This document shows positions 51,163 through 60,691 of a stretch of 64,000 nucleotides of DNA, piece by piece. Positions within the stretch are counted from its first letter, which is position 1. Every line of letters begins with the position of its first letter. The position numbers and the translations under genes were made by a program. This DNA comes from Onstottus_B arcticum (lineage in GTDB: Bacteria > Acidobacteriota > Blastocatellia > UBA7656), in contig JBBPIE010000018.1 in the NCBI GenBank assembly GCA_038040485.1, positions 66,455 to 130,454 of the forward strand. Direction: 5' to 3'. The notes under the pieces were generated by a model. That model saw nothing but the letters and a program-made list of their open reading frames with translations, had not been told where the DNA came from and did no database searches.

Positions 51163-52545
51163 ATGGCAGAGATATTACTAGTTGAAGATAAAGAGAGCCT
51201 GCGGCAGATGCTGCGCATGACGCTTCAAAGCGCGGGGCACTCGGTAGACGAGGCAAGCGACGGAGCTGAAGCTCGCCGCCGCCTCAACGAAACGCGATAC
51301 AAGGTTGTCCTAACCGACTTGAAGATGCCTCGCGCGGACGGGCTCGAGGTGCTACGCGCCGCGAAAGCAGCCGACGCCGATACTTCGGTAATTCTTCTGA
51401 CGGCTTATGGCACCATCGACGAAGCTGTTCAGGCCATGAAGGAAGGCGCGTACGAGTTCCTTCAAAAGCCAGTGGATAGCCGCCACCTCTTGCTATTGGT
51501 AGAGCGCGCGCTCGAGCAAGCGCGACTCCGAGCCGAGAACGTACTGCTTCGAGACGAGTACACGCGCCGGTTCGGCTTCCCTAAGATCATCGGCGACTCG
51601 CCCGCAATGCAAAAAGTCGGCAGTGAGATCCAGCGTCTTGCGCCAACACCTACCACAGCGCTGCTGCTCGGCGAATCGGGCACGGGCAAGGAGCTATTCG
51701 CCCGCGCGATACATCATCTCAGCCCGAGGCGAGACTCGCCCTTCATTGCAATCAACTGCGCAGCCATTCCGGACACCTTGATCGAGAACGAACTATTCGG
51801 CCATGAGAAGGGCGCCTACACCGGAGCGGATCAGCGGCGAGCCGGCAAGTTCGAGCTTGCCGCGCGTGGGACAATATTCCTTGACGAAATAAGCGAGATT
51901 GCGCCGGCCGTGCAGTCGAAGCTGCTGCGCGTGCTGGAGGAACGAAAGGTGAACCGTCTTGGCGGATCGGCGGACATTGACGTCGATGTGCGGGTCATAG
52001 CGGCGACCAATCGCGATCTGAAGGGCGCGGTCCAGGCAAAACAGTTTCGCGAAGACCTCTATTTCAGACTCGCTGTCTTTCCGGTTCAGATTCCCGCGCT
52101 GCGTGAACGGCGGTCCGACATCCGCCAGCTAGCCGAGTTCTTCGCCGCGAAGTATGGCCGCGAACTCAAGCGCGCATCTCTAAAGCTGAGCGACGAGGCC
52201 GCGTCAGCTCTCGAACAGTACGACTGGCCCGGAAATGTTCGCGAGCTCCAGAACTGCATCGAGCGCGCCTGCATACTAGCCTGCGGCAACCTGATCGTTC
52301 CGGGCGATCTAAACATCACTCCACCTACTGACCGAGTGCTGCGAGACCGCAGTCCGTTGCTTGACGGGTTCGACATGCGAGGCTCGCTTTCCGATGTGAG
52401 CTCGCGCGCACAGCGGCTCGTTGAGCATCGCAAGATCGACGTCACCTTGAAGGAGTGCGACTACAACAAGTCTCGCACCGCCGAACGCCTGGGCGTCAGT
52501 TACAAGACGCTCTTGACCCGCATCAAGGAACTCGAACTCGAGTGA
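51163..52545 (+). CDS. NtrC-family sigma-54-dependent response regulator
   Basis: 460 residues in three parts. Receiver domain (1-120): D52 in LTDLKMP is the phosphoacceptor. AAA+ domain (about 140-380): GESGTGKE Walker A, GAYTGA (the sigma-54 contact loop, with Tyr for Phe), LDEISE Walker B, and R-fingers in the usual place. Fis-type HTH (about 420-460): LKECDYNKSRTAERLGVSYKTL. It activates sigma-54 promoters once phosphorylated; no sensor kinase is next to it. Confidence 0.93.
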   Translation: MAEILLVEDKESLRQMLRMTLQSAGHSVDEASDGAEARRRLNETRYKVVLTDLKMPRADGLEVLRAAKAADADTSVILLTAYGTIDEAVQAMKEGAYEFLQKPVDSRHLLLLVERALEQARLRAENVLLRDEYTRRFGFPKIIGDSPAMQKVGSEIQRLAPTPTTALLLGESGTGKELFARAIHHLSPRRDSPFIAINCAAIPDTLIENELFGHEKGAYTGADQRRAGKFELAARGTIFLDEISEIAPAVQSKLLRVLEERKVNRLGGSADIDVDVRVIAATNRDLKGAVQAKQFREDLYFRLAVFPVQIPALRERRSDIRQLAEFFAAKYGRELKRASLKLSDEAASALEQYDWPGNVRELQNCIERACILACGNLIVPGDLNITPPTDRVLRDRSPLLDGFDMRGSLSDVSSRAQRLVEHRKIDVTLKECDYNKSRTAERLGVSYKTLLTRIKELELE

Positions 52546-52751
52546 AAGAACGCAACCGAGAGGGCCTCTCGCCAACAAGCAACAAAACCTACCTGGCCTG
52601 CAACTAAGTTTGCGCCCGTCCGCGGGCAGGCAGGCTCCGATTCAAGATAAGAGACAATTGCCGCCGACCATGACTCGCCGGGCGCGAGGCGGCGGCGAGT
52701 TCACGCGCCCAGCTTGGAGAAGCTTTCCGAAAGCCGATAGAATGACCGCCG

Positions 52752-54485
52752 ATGGATCGACCACTCGACGAATCGCCGAAACCCGCATTGGGTAAAGAGT
52801 CAATCACCAGGGAAACGAATCAATCGGCGACTGGGGGCGCCGGCGGTTCGGGCAAGAACCGTCCGCTCTCAAGCGTCGCGCGTTCGGCGGGCATTGTAAG
52901 CCTCGCTGTGATGGCCAGCCGCGTACTGGGACTCGCGCGCGAAATGGTGTTCGCGTACTTCTTTGGTGCTTCCAGGAGTTTTGCCAACGACGCCTACGTG
53001 ATCGCGTTTCGCATTCCGAACTTGCTGCGTGATCTGTTCGCCGAAGGCGCGCTTTCCAGCGCCTTCGTTCCAGTCTTTTCCGAATACCTGGTCAAGAAGA
53101 ATGAGGAAGAAGCGTTCCGGCTCTCAAATCTGGTCGCGACTGGCCTGATCGTCGTGCTCGGGGCGTTCGTCGTGCTCGGCGTGCTGTTCGCCGGACCTTT
53201 GGTGGCATTTATCGCGCCGGGATTCCAATCAGACCCTGCGAAGTTTGAGCTGACGGTTCGCCTCACTCGAATAATGATGCCGTTCATCTTGCTGGTCGCC
53301 CTTGCCGCGCAGGCAATGGGAGTGCTGAACGCGCGCGATCGATTCGGCATACCGGCTCTCTCGTCTTCATTCTTCAACGTCGGCTCGATAGCCGGCGGAC
53401 TTGCCGTAGCCGCGCTGCTGACAGATCCGACCTTCTCTCACCCGATTCGCGCGATTGTAGAAAAGCCCACCGAGGGAATCATCGGGATGGCGTACGGTGT
53501 GTTGATTGGAGGTTTCCTGCAATACGCAGTGCAGTGGCCTAGCCTTAACCGAGCCGGCTTCAGGTATCGGCCGATGTTGAGCTTCAGTGATCCCGGCGTC
53601 CGTCGCATATTCGCATTGATGGGCCCGGCCGTGATCGGCGGGGCGGCTGTTCAGGTAAACGTGTTGATCAACAGCAACTTCGCTTCGAACATCCCGGGCA
53701 CCGGGCCGGTTTCATGGCTGAACTATGCGTTCCGGCTTATGCAGTTTCCGATCGGCGTGTTCGGAGTCGCGATCGCTACCGCGACGCTGCCGGCAATCTC
53801 TCGGAGCGCCGCTCGAAAGGACGAAGCTGAGTTCAGACACACGCTCGCCAGCTCGATGCGGCTGGCGTTTCTGCTGACTATCCCGTCGGCGGTTGGCTTG
53901 ATAGTGATGGGCCGTCCGATCATCGCGTTGATCTACGAGCGCGGGCTCTTTGGCGCAGCAGACACTGAGCACACGGCGGCAGCGCTTGGGTTCTTCGCGA
54001 TGGGGCTGACCGGATATGCCGCGATCAAGATCCTTGCGCCGGCGTTTTATGCGCTTGGTGATGCGCGCACGCCAATGATTATCAGCCTGCTGTCTATGGC
54101 GACGAACTTCGCGATGAACTGGGCGCTGGTGGGAGTGATGCAGGAGCGCGGGCTGGCTCTGTCTACTTCGACGGTTGCGTTGGTGAATTTCGGCTTGCTC
54201 TACGTCATCATGCGAAAGCGAATTAACGGCATCGAAGACCGAAGGACGGCGGGCGCGGTCGGCAAGATCCTCATTGCGTCCGCCGCTATGGGCGCTGCCT
54301 GTTGGGCGGTGAGTATGGTTTTGAGCCGGACGCTCGGTGACAACTTCCCGGCAAGACTCACAAACGTGTTGGTCTCAGTCACCATAAGCGCCGTTCTGTT
54401 TTATGTGCTCGCTTCGTTTCTTCGCGTCGAGGAGTTGAAGTCCGCAACTGGCGCTTTGGTGGGCCGCTTCGTGCGGAAAAGGTGA
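52752..54485 (+). CDS. murJ: Lipid II flippase MurJ
   Basis: 577 residues. After a hydrophilic 35-residue N-terminus come about 14 membrane segments of the MviN/MurJ fold. Family motifs include SRVLGLAREMVFAYFFGAS near the start, FRIPNLLRDLFAEGALSSAFVPVF, and a central pair with YALGDARTPM. It moves the peptidoglycan precursor lipid II across the inner membrane. The next gene starts 7 bases after its stop. Confidence 0.94.
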   Translation: MDRPLDESPKPALGKESITRETNQSATGGAGGSGKNRPLSSVARSAGIVSLAVMASRVLGLAREMVFAYFFGASRSFANDAYVIAFRIPNLLRDLFAEGALSSAFVPVFSEYLVKKNEEEAFRLSNLVATGLIVVLGAFVVLGVLFAGPLVAFIAPGFQSDPAKFELTVRLTRIMMPFILLVALAAQAMGVLNARDRFGIPALSSSFFNVGSIAGGLAVAALLTDPTFSHPIRAIVEKPTEGIIGMAYGVLIGGFLQYAVQWPSLNRAGFRYRPMLSFSDPGVRRIFALMGPAVIGGAAVQVNVLINSNFASNIPGTGPVSWLNYAFRLMQFPIGVFGVAIATATLPAISRSAARKDEAEFRHTLASSMRLAFLLTIPSAVGLIVMGRPIIALIYERGLFGAADTEHTAAALGFFAMGLTGYAAIKILAPAFYALGDARTPMIISLLSMATNFAMNWALVGVMQERGLALSTSTVALVNFGLLYVIMRKRINGIEDRRTAGAVGKILIASAAMGAACWAVSMVLSRTLGDNFPARLTNVLVSVTISAVLFYVLASFLRVEELKSATGALVGRFVRKR

Positions 54486-54492
54486 CTTAGTG

Positions 54493-55641
54493 ATGGCTGG
54501 TAGCTTCAGAAGACCAATCGCAATCCTAATCGTGGTAGCCGCTCTCATCGGCGTAGCGGCAGCCTGGAAGTTCCTGAGTGGCCGCGCTGAGTCCAACAAG
54601 CTTGTCTTGTCGGGCACGATCGAGGCGGACGAGATACACGTCGGTTCAAAGGTGAGCGGCCGAATCGCCGAAGTGCTCGTAACAGAAGGTCAGGAGGTGA
54701 AGGAGGGACAGCCGCTCATTCGATTCGAGCGGTACGATCTCGATGCGCGACGCGCTGACGCGGTCGCCGCGATCGCCCAGGCCCAAGCGAACTATCAGAA
54801 GACGCTGAGCTGGTTCAGACCCGAGGAGCTTGCCGCTGCGAAGGCTCAAGCCGAGGCGGCGTGGATGAGCTACGAGATGGCGCGCAATGGACCGCGCAAG
54901 CAGGAGATTGATACGGCTCGCGCTGACCTCAACGCAGCGGATGCCGACTACCAGGTTGGCAGAGCGACGCTTGCGAGGATAGAACGGCTGGCTCTCGACG
55001 GTGTAGTGTCGAAGCAGGACTACGACAATGCGAAGGCGGCGGCTGATCGAGCGAGCGCCGCGCGCGAGGCTGCGCGCCAAAAGCTGGACCTCCTTCTGGC
55101 GGGCACGAGACCCGAAGAAATTGCGCGCGCCGAGCGCCAGTTCAAACAAGCTGCAGCCAACCGCGAAATGGTTGAAAACGGCGGTCGCAAAGAGGACATC
55201 GCAGCCGCAAAGGCTCAAGTGGATCGCGCCCGCTCGGCCCTGGAGCAGATCGAAACCCAGCTTGCGGAGCTTGAAGTCAAAGCGCCCGCGGACGCCGTCA
55301 TCGAAGTCTTCCAACTGCGGCCGGGCGACCTGATAAGCCCTAACTCGCCTGTTGCGACGCTTCTTGAACCTGATCGGCTTTACGTCCGCGTCTACGTGCC
55401 CGAGCCCGATCTGATTCGCGTTCGCCTTGAAGACGAAGTACCGGTTCACGTTGACGGCGCCGGGGGCGAGAGCTTCAAAGGCAAGATAGAACACATCGCG
55501 AGCCGCGGAGAGTTTACGCCTCGGAACATCCAGACACGCAGCGAGCGCGAGCATCAGGTGTTCGCTGTGCGTGTCCGCCTCGACAACAGCTCGCGCAAGC
55601 TCCGAGGCGGAATGGCCGCCGATGTCAGCATTTCGAAGTGA
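54493..55641 (+). CDS. HlyD-type membrane fusion protein (YbhG-like)
   Basis: 382 residues from the ATG at 54493; a GTG at 54490 overlaps it. One N-terminal membrane segment (about 7-27), a biotinyl-lipoyl domain (GTIEADEIHVGSKVSGRI), a long alpha-helical hairpin (about 85-240) with repeated Ala/Glu-rich heptads, and a barrel domain at the end (LYVRVYVPEPDL). It links an ABC exporter to an outer-membrane channel. It starts the exporter cluster that continues with the ATPase and permease genes. Confidence 0.9.
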   Translation: MAGSFRRPIAILIVVAALIGVAAAWKFLSGRAESNKLVLSGTIEADEIHVGSKVSGRIAEVLVTEGQEVKEGQPLIRFERYDLDARRADAVAAIAQAQANYQKTLSWFRPEELAAAKAQAEAAWMSYEMARNGPRKQEIDTARADLNAADADYQVGRATLARIERLALDGVVSKQDYDNAKAAADRASAAREAARQKLDLLLAGTRPEEIARAERQFKQAAANREMVENGGRKEDIAAAKAQVDRARSALEQIETQLAELEVKAPADAVIEVFQLRPGDLISPNSPVATLLEPDRLYVRVYVPEPDLIRVRLEDEVPVHVDGAGGESFKGKIEHIASRGEFTPRNIQTRSEREHQVFAVRVRLDNSSRKLRGGMAADVSISK

Positions 55642-55649
55642 CGAATAGC

Positions 55650-55748
55650 AACCACAGATGAACACAGATAAACACAGATGGAACTGGCAGTGAATTCAGG
55701 CAGTTCCCTACGATTTTCCTCCGTGTTCATCTGTGTTCATCTGTGGTT
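55650..55748. repeat. Inverted repeat with ACAGATGAAC units
   Basis: Arm 55650-55680 (AACCACAGATGAACACAG and on) and arm 55721-55748 are reverse complements built from a 10-bp unit ACACAGATGA. An inner pair GGAACTG / CAGTTCC is nested inside. It fills the gap between the HlyD gene and the ABC ATPase gene. Confidence 0.88.
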
Positions 55749-55765
55749 CCCATGCCGAGTGAACA

Positions 55766-56728
55766 ATGACCGCAGCGATAGAAATTGACGGACTCACCAA
55801 ACGATTCGGGCACTTCACTGCCGTCGACGATGTGAGGCTCTCGGTGCTCAGCGGTGAGATATTTGGCTTCCTCGGGCCTAACGGCTCGGGCAAGTCTACG
55901 ATCATCAAGATGCTTTGCGGGCTGCTCACCCCCACTGCGGGGACGGCGCGGGTGATCGGTTTCGATATCCTGAAACAGATCGACGAGATTCGAATGAACA
56001 TCGGCTACATGTCCCAGCAGTTCAGTTTGTATCAAGACCTGACCGTGTGGGAGAACATAAACTTCTACGCGCACGTGTATGGTTTGAAGGGCGAGCGGCT
56101 CACTCAGCGGCGCGATGCGGTCATCGATCTGACTCACATAGCACCGTTCATCGGTCGTCGCGCGGGCAATCTGTCCGGCGGATGGAAACAGCGGCTTGCG
56201 GTTGCGTGCGCGCTTGTGCACGAACCTAAGCTGATCTTTCTCGATGAGCCTACCGCAGGCATAGACCCGGTCGCGCGCCGCGAGTTGTGGGACCTTTTCT
56301 TTCAGTTGTCCGGCGCCGGCATAACGCTGTTCGTGACTACGCACTACATGGACGAGGCCGAGCGGTGCGCGCGAGTTGGTTACATCTACAACTCCAAGCT
56401 CATCACTTACGGCGAGCCCGACGACTTGAAGCACCTGCCCGACGTTACGCCGGAAGATGCCAAATGGGCGGAGGTGACTTGCTCGAACACGACGGTTGCG
56501 CTGGTCGAGCTTAAGCGCGCGCCGTACGTGCGAAACGCGACAATCTTCGGACAGTCGATTCACTTATTGATGGATCGCGATGAACCACTCGACCTAATCA
56601 AATCCTCGCTCGACCAGATCGGAATTAAGGACGCGGAGGTTGCCCCCGCAAGGCCTTCGCTTGAAGATGTGTTCGTAACGCTGACGAAGCGGCACTCGGA
56701 GAACGGGAAGGAGGTTCGTGATGCGTGA
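55766..56728 (+). CDS. ABC exporter ATP-binding protein (YbhF-like)
   Basis: 320 residues. Walker A GPNGSGKS (about 39-46), signature LSGGWKQR (the usual Gln is Trp), Walker B LIFLDEPTAGIDP and the switch His in VTTHYMDEA. The C-terminal 90 residues are a domain seen in drug or lipid exporters. The final codons (VRDA then TGA) are read from the start of a repeat element at 56717-56797. It is the motor of the exporter with the flanking HlyD and ABC-2 genes. Confidence 0.92.
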   Translation: MTAAIEIDGLTKRFGHFTAVDDVRLSVLSGEIFGFLGPNGSGKSTIIKMLCGLLTPTAGTARVIGFDILKQIDEIRMNIGYMSQQFSLYQDLTVWENINFYAHVYGLKGERLTQRRDAVIDLTHIAPFIGRRAGNLSGGWKQRLAVACALVHEPKLIFLDEPTAGIDPVARRELWDLFFQLSGAGITLFVTTHYMDEAERCARVGYIYNSKLITYGEPDDLKHLPDVTPEDAKWAEVTCSNTTVALVELKRAPYVRNATIFGQSIHLLMDRDEPLDLIKSSLDQIGIKDAEVAPARPSLEDVFVTLTKRHSENGKEVRDA

Positions 56729-56797
56729 TGCGTGATCCGTGAGTCAGGATGAGGCATTCGAACCTCCTGAGTCACGAATCACGCATCACGCATCACG
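56717..56797. repeat. Inverted repeat with CGTGATG units overlapping a stop codon
   Basis: Arm 56717-56749 (three CGTGATGCGTGAT-type units, then GAGTCAGGA) and arm 56765-56797 are reverse complements. The ABC ATPase stop codon lies inside the first arm, so the element supplies the last few codons. Confidence 0.88.
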
Positions 56798-56803
56798 ACA
56801 GCC

Positions 56804-57922
56804 ATGTTTAGAGGCTTCGGATCAATCTTCTACAAAGAAATCATCCAGATCAGCCGCGATCCGATCACGCTGCTGCTGATGCTGGTTGTTCCGATGATCC
56901 AGTTGGCGGTGTTCGGCTACGCCATCAACACCGACGTGCGCGACATCAAAACAGCGGTCTATAACCTGGATTTAGGTCGCCAGTCGCGAGAACTGCTCGC
57001 GGCCTTTGAGAATACCGACTACTTCATGATCACTCAAAACGTAGGCTCGGACGAGGAGCTGAACAACGCGATAGTTTCCGGCAAGGCTAAGGTTGGGATC
57101 AAGATTCCGCCGGACTACTCCGATCGACTTGCAACCAACCGGCAGGCGACCGTGCTGGTGTTGATCGACGGCTCGGATTCGAGCATCGCAAGTCAGAGCT
57201 TGCAGGTTGCGTCTGCGGTTGGGCTGACCGAGTCGCTGCGGCGGATAACCACCGGTGTAGAGAGCCGCACTTCGAACCTGGCGATCGAGATTCGGCCCAA
57301 GATGTTGTTCAACCCCGACTCGCGCTCCGCGAACTTTATGGTGCCGGGCTTGATCGCGATAATCCTCCAGGTGATCACGACGATGCTGACCGCCTTCTCG
57401 ATCGTTCGCGAGCGCGAGCGCGGAACGCTCGAGCAATTGCTGGTCACGCCGGTCCGACCGTTTGGGTTGATGCTTGGCAAACTGGTGCCGTATGCGCTGG
57501 TAGGGTTCTTCGAGACGTGCACTGTGCTTGCGGTTATGCGATTCGTCTTCGCCGTGCCGATTCACGGTTCGATTATCTTGCTTCTGTCGTTGTCGATAAT
57601 TTTCTTGTTCACCGCGCTGGCGATCGGTCTGCTGATCTCGACCAGGGCGCAGAATCAAATGCAAGCCTTGCAGTTAGCCTGGCTAATAATGCTGCCTTCG
57701 TTTCTGCTCTCGGGGTTCATGTTTCCGCGTGATTCGATGCCCGTCGTCATGCAAGTCGTCGGGTCGCTTGTCCCGGCCACGCACTTCATCGAGATCATTC
57801 GCGGCATCGTGTTGAGAGGGGCAACTCTACGCGAACTGCTGCCGGAGGTTGCGATCCTCAGTCTGATGGGCCTTGTGCTGCTGGTGTTGAGCGCGATGCG
57901 ATTCAGAAAGGGGTTGGTTTGA
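56804..57922 (+). CDS. ABC-2 type exporter permease (YbhS/YhhJ-like)
   Basis: 372 residues. One N-terminal membrane segment (about 20-42), a large extracytoplasmic loop with IKIPPDYSDRLA and VLIDGSDSSIASQ, and five C-terminal membrane segments with the ABC-2 signature RERERGTLEQLLVTP. The family exports drugs or membrane components; the substrate is unknown. Only one permease gene is present, so it would work as a homodimer. Confidence 0.9.
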   Translation: MFRGFGSIFYKEIIQISRDPITLLLMLVVPMIQLAVFGYAINTDVRDIKTAVYNLDLGRQSRELLAAFENTDYFMITQNVGSDEELNNAIVSGKAKVGIKIPPDYSDRLATNRQATVLVLIDGSDSSIASQSLQVASAVGLTESLRRITTGVESRTSNLAIEIRPKMLFNPDSRSANFMVPGLIAIILQVITTMLTAFSIVRERERGTLEQLLVTPVRPFGLMLGKLVPYALVGFFETCTVLAVMRFVFAVPIHGSIILLLSLSIIFLFTALAIGLLISTRAQNQMQALQLAWLIMLPSFLLSGFMFPRDSMPVVMQVVGSLVPATHFIEIIRGIVLRGATLRELLPEVAILSLMGLVLLVLSAMRFRKGLV

Positions 57923-58170
57923 AAAACAAGCAGGCGCTGCAAGTCTGAACTTCCGACCCGCAGCGCCCGGTGAGTAATGGAGGAGGAGGATTCACCCCAA
58001 GCGACTATGCTCAGAATAAAAGGCAGAACCGCGACTATCAGGCGCATTAAGATTCGTCGCGATCAACTGCCGTTTGTCACTCACACCAGTAATAACGCGA
58101 TGCCTGCGATTGAGTTTCAAAAGAATTCTGAGGAAGTTCTTGTGCGCCTTGCTTGCGATCACAAAAGAAA
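57923..58170. other. Region after the exporter operon without a clear gene
   Basis: A frame from 57977 to 58204 (75 codons) opens at ATGGAGGAGGAGG but its 3' end runs into the hairpin at 58171-58202 and its peptide is basic and unlike known families. I treat it as unsupported. Confidence 0.35.
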
Positions 58171-58202
58171 AACGGGACACCGTGGCACGCGTCCCGTTCT
58201 TT
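58171..58202 (+). terminator. Hairpin terminator
   Basis: Stem AACGGGAC (58171-58178) and GTCCCGTT (58191-58198), followed by CTTT and preceded by AAAAGAAA on the other side, so it can work in both directions. It ends the exporter operon and faces the SprT-like gene. Confidence 0.75.
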
Positions 58203-58338
58203 AAGGAGAAGGATCTACTGTTCTGAACTAGCAACCCCGGCTTTGGCTGAACCGCCCTGAACTTCTCGTTTCAACCTCTGCCAGGATCGTTGCTCACTTT
58301 CAATAAACGCGAATGCCGCTGCTTTGTTCCCAGTTTTG

Positions 58339-59109
58339 TCAGCATTGGAGTTTTCGCGCCTTTCTGGCCCGCCGGCGGGCAGGCGACGCTATCTTTTCCA
58401 ACCACGTAAGCGCCTCTTCAAAGCGCTCGAAACGACGCTCGTCCTCACGGAAACTTCGCCCGTGATAGACCGTGCGCCCAGAGACAACTCGCCGGGGGTG
58501 TTTGATGTGCAGCATCTCGTGATAGAGCACGTATTCGAGCACGAACCGCGGAATGCGCGAGCTGTCCAGCGTGCGGCTGATGATGATTGTCCGGTGAACA
58601 TGGTCGTGGTGGCCCAGCACGCGACGGGTCTTTCTGGGGCTCCACGAAAGCAGCGGCCGCTCGATCTGGCTTGAGAAATAGCGTTCGTTCAACTGGTCGA
58701 ACGACTCGACGAGGTCATACACCTCGCCACGCGGCGAAGTTGTGACCTTGTACCCTCTGCGCCGTCTCGTCGCATCTGAATCCTCCAGCACGGACTGACT
58801 CGTCGTATGCTCGCGGTAGATGTGTTCGTGGTGTTTTGTGGCCGTGAGCCGATAAAGCTTCGCTACGAGGATCGACGCCAGCGCGTAGAGCACCTTCGGA
58901 GGCGCGTGGCGAAGGATGTCCGACACCCGCGCGTACACGCGCCCACCGCGAAGTCGGATTGTGGAGGAAAGCCCGGCATAGGGATAAAAACGCGCTTCAA
59001 CCGGCGGTACTGGCTCCTTCTTGACGACCGCGCGAAGCGCCTCTTCAAAGACGGCTTCAAGACTCTTGTCGGTAGACGCGGGCCAATCGAATTCCAGTTG
59101 CTCTCGCAT
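58339..59109 (-). CDS. SprT-like zinc metallopeptidase-domain protein
   Basis: 256 residues. The C-terminal half has YHEMLHIKHP (HExxH) and a downstream YHGRSFREDERRFERF in which a third metal ligand His is expected, as in SprT/Spartan-like domains. The N-terminal half is helical (VLYALASILVAKL) and looks specific to this protein. It is 46 bases after the VWA gene on the same strand, so probably in the same operon. The substrate is unknown. Confidence 0.78.
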   Translation of the reverse strand: MREQLEFDWPASTDKSLEAVFEEALRAVVKKEPVPPVEARFYPYAGLSSTIRLRGGRVYARVSDILRHAPPKVLYALASILVAKLYRLTATKHHEHIYREHTTSQSVLEDSDATRRRRGYKVTTSPRGEVYDLVESFDQLNERYFSSQIERPLLSWSPRKTRRVLGHHDHVHRTIIISRTLDSSRIPRFVLEYVLYHEMLHIKHPRRVVSGRTVYHGRSFREDERRFERFEEALTWLEKIASPARRRARKARKLQC

Positions 59110-59155
59110 CGAGTGCGTCGGATAGCAGTTTTGTTCTGTGGTCTCTTCCCCGCTC

Positions 59156-60364
59156 CTACTTCTTCTTGGGGTTGGGGTTGTCGTCCGGTTCGACGTAGCG
59201 CTCGCGGAACTTCAAATCGAGCCGTTTGTTGTCTGCCAGATCGTCTCCGTCGACGTCAACTTCGACTTTGATCTTGCGGTCCTTGCCCTCGCGGCGGGTA
59301 TTCGTTGGGCTGTACCCGAGGCTGTATTGCCCGCGGAGCATCACTTCGATGCTGTGCATGATCTCGCGTATCTCACCCTCGAAGGTCATCGGAAAATAAG
59401 CCCCGCCGGTGTATCGCGCAAACGTTCCAAGCGCGTTCTTAGCCTGCTCGAACTCAAGCCTCACCTCTGGCGGCCAGTTGTCGCCGTATTTCTTGTAGAG
59501 CAGGTTGCCAACCCCTACACAAAAGATCGGCACGCCAGCGCGCGCCACGATCTTGAGCGCCTTGTCGTAGGTGATTCTGCTGAAGGTGTCGATCCCAAGC
59601 GTGATAAGAATGACCGCGGTGTGGCCTTCGACTTCCTCGAGACCCGTATACTCGCTCGGTCCGTTCTCTTCATCAAAGAGCTGGATCGCCTTCCCGCCCT
59701 GCAGCACGAACGAAAGCGCGTCGTAGATGTTCGCCTCGCTGAAGTTCAACGTATCCTTAGCAGCAGCAACCACGGCCTCGAACAACCGGTTCCTGTCGCC
59801 GGTGAAGTCCTGAACGACCTTGGGTTTCATGCTGTAGGTGACAAGTGCGATATGATCGTCGGGTTTGACGAAGCTCTGGATGAAAGTCGCCGCCGACCGA
59901 AATATCTCTTGAGCAAAAGACGGGTTGTAGTACCCCTGCCACCTTCGGTTGGCGTAACTGTTCTCGATCAGCAGCACGGCGGTCATCGGACCTTCGCCGC
60001 TGCGGAAGTTGGTCACCTCCTGCTTTACGCCGTCCTCGTAAATCGTAAACCTCTTCTGCGTGAGATTGTTGAACAGGCGGCCCGACTTCTTGTCGATGAC
60101 TGTGACTTCCACGTTCACGACCTGAGTTGAGATCTTGATGGGAGGCTCGTTCTGTATGTTTTTCGGGATGGGCGGCGCGGGCTCCTGTGGTTCCTGCTGG
60201 ACAGGCTGTCCGCTCTTTTGTTCTTCAGTCTTCTTCTCGACTTTTTTCTTAGGCGGCTGGCGGCCGCTTTGGGCTGACACGATCGAACTGGGAATCGAGC
60301 CGGCCACCAACGCTGCAAGCAGTATTGCCACGGCAGCAACTCGAACGAGCGCAATTGACTTCAT
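59156..60364 (-). CDS. Secreted VWA protein of the acidobacterial VWFA-related type
   Basis: 402 residues. A signal peptide (about 8-32, ending SAQS), a Lys/Pro/Gln-rich stretch (35-70), an N-terminal domain with VTVIDKKSGRLFNNLTQKRF, and a VWA domain starting MTAVLLIENSYAN. The DxSxS metal site is replaced by ENSYAN, so metal binding is probably weak or lost. This layout matches the VWFA-related family that is expanded in Acidobacteria. GGAGGAG stands before the ATG. It likely works outside the cytoplasm in protein contacts. Confidence 0.85.
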   Translation of the reverse strand: MKSIALVRVAAVAILLAALVAGSIPSSIVSAQSGRQPPKKKVEKKTEEQKSGQPVQQEPQEPAPPIPKNIQNEPPIKISTQVVNVEVTVIDKKSGRLFNNLTQKRFTIYEDGVKQEVTNFRSGEGPMTAVLLIENSYANRRWQGYYNPSFAQEIFRSAATFIQSFVKPDDHIALVTYSMKPKVVQDFTGDRNRLFEAVVAAAKDTLNFSEANIYDALSFVLQGGKAIQLFDEENGPSEYTGLEEVEGHTAVILITLGIDTFSRITYDKALKIVARAGVPIFCVGVGNLLYKKYGDNWPPEVRLEFEQAKNALGTFARYTGGAYFPMTFEGEIREIMHSIEVMLRGQYSLGYSPTNTRREGKDRKIKVEVDVDGDDLADNKRLDLKFRERYVEPDDNPNPKKK

Positions 60365-60691
60365 AACTCCTCCGCGTCAGATTGAGCACAAGCTGTCGGG
60401 CTGGAACCTTCTAACATGGCTGGGGGCAAGTTTAGCAGAGCCGAGTGGCGCAAGTCCAAACCAGCGCCTGCGCTCCCAGGATGTTGACGGTTCCCGAACC
60501 CGAACCGTATATTTGCACATCAAGCCACACCAGGCATCGATGGTCAGGCCCCCAGATTGAATTAAATCCAAGATCAGCCCGAGCAGAACGAATCGCGGTG
60601 TGAGCCGCGCGGGGCAAAGGAAACGTCGATTGCGTTCGAGTTCGATGCCTGAGCGCGGGCCGGCCGAAAGCACAGCCAAGTAAGGAGACCA
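60365..60691. other. Intergenic region with a family A repeat fragment
   Basis: CGCCTGCGCTCCCAGG at 60465-60480 matches one arm of the 16803-16881 element. No gene was recognised. AAGGAG at about 60680 precedes the galT ATG. Confidence 0.5.

Noticed and set aside
56160..56185. LSGGW instead of LSGGQ in the ABC signature
   Set aside because: This change is common in this exporter subfamily and does not indicate loss of function.
57977..58204. 75-codon frame after the exporter operon
   Set aside because: Its end lies in a terminator hairpin, the peptide matches nothing I know, and coding character is poor.
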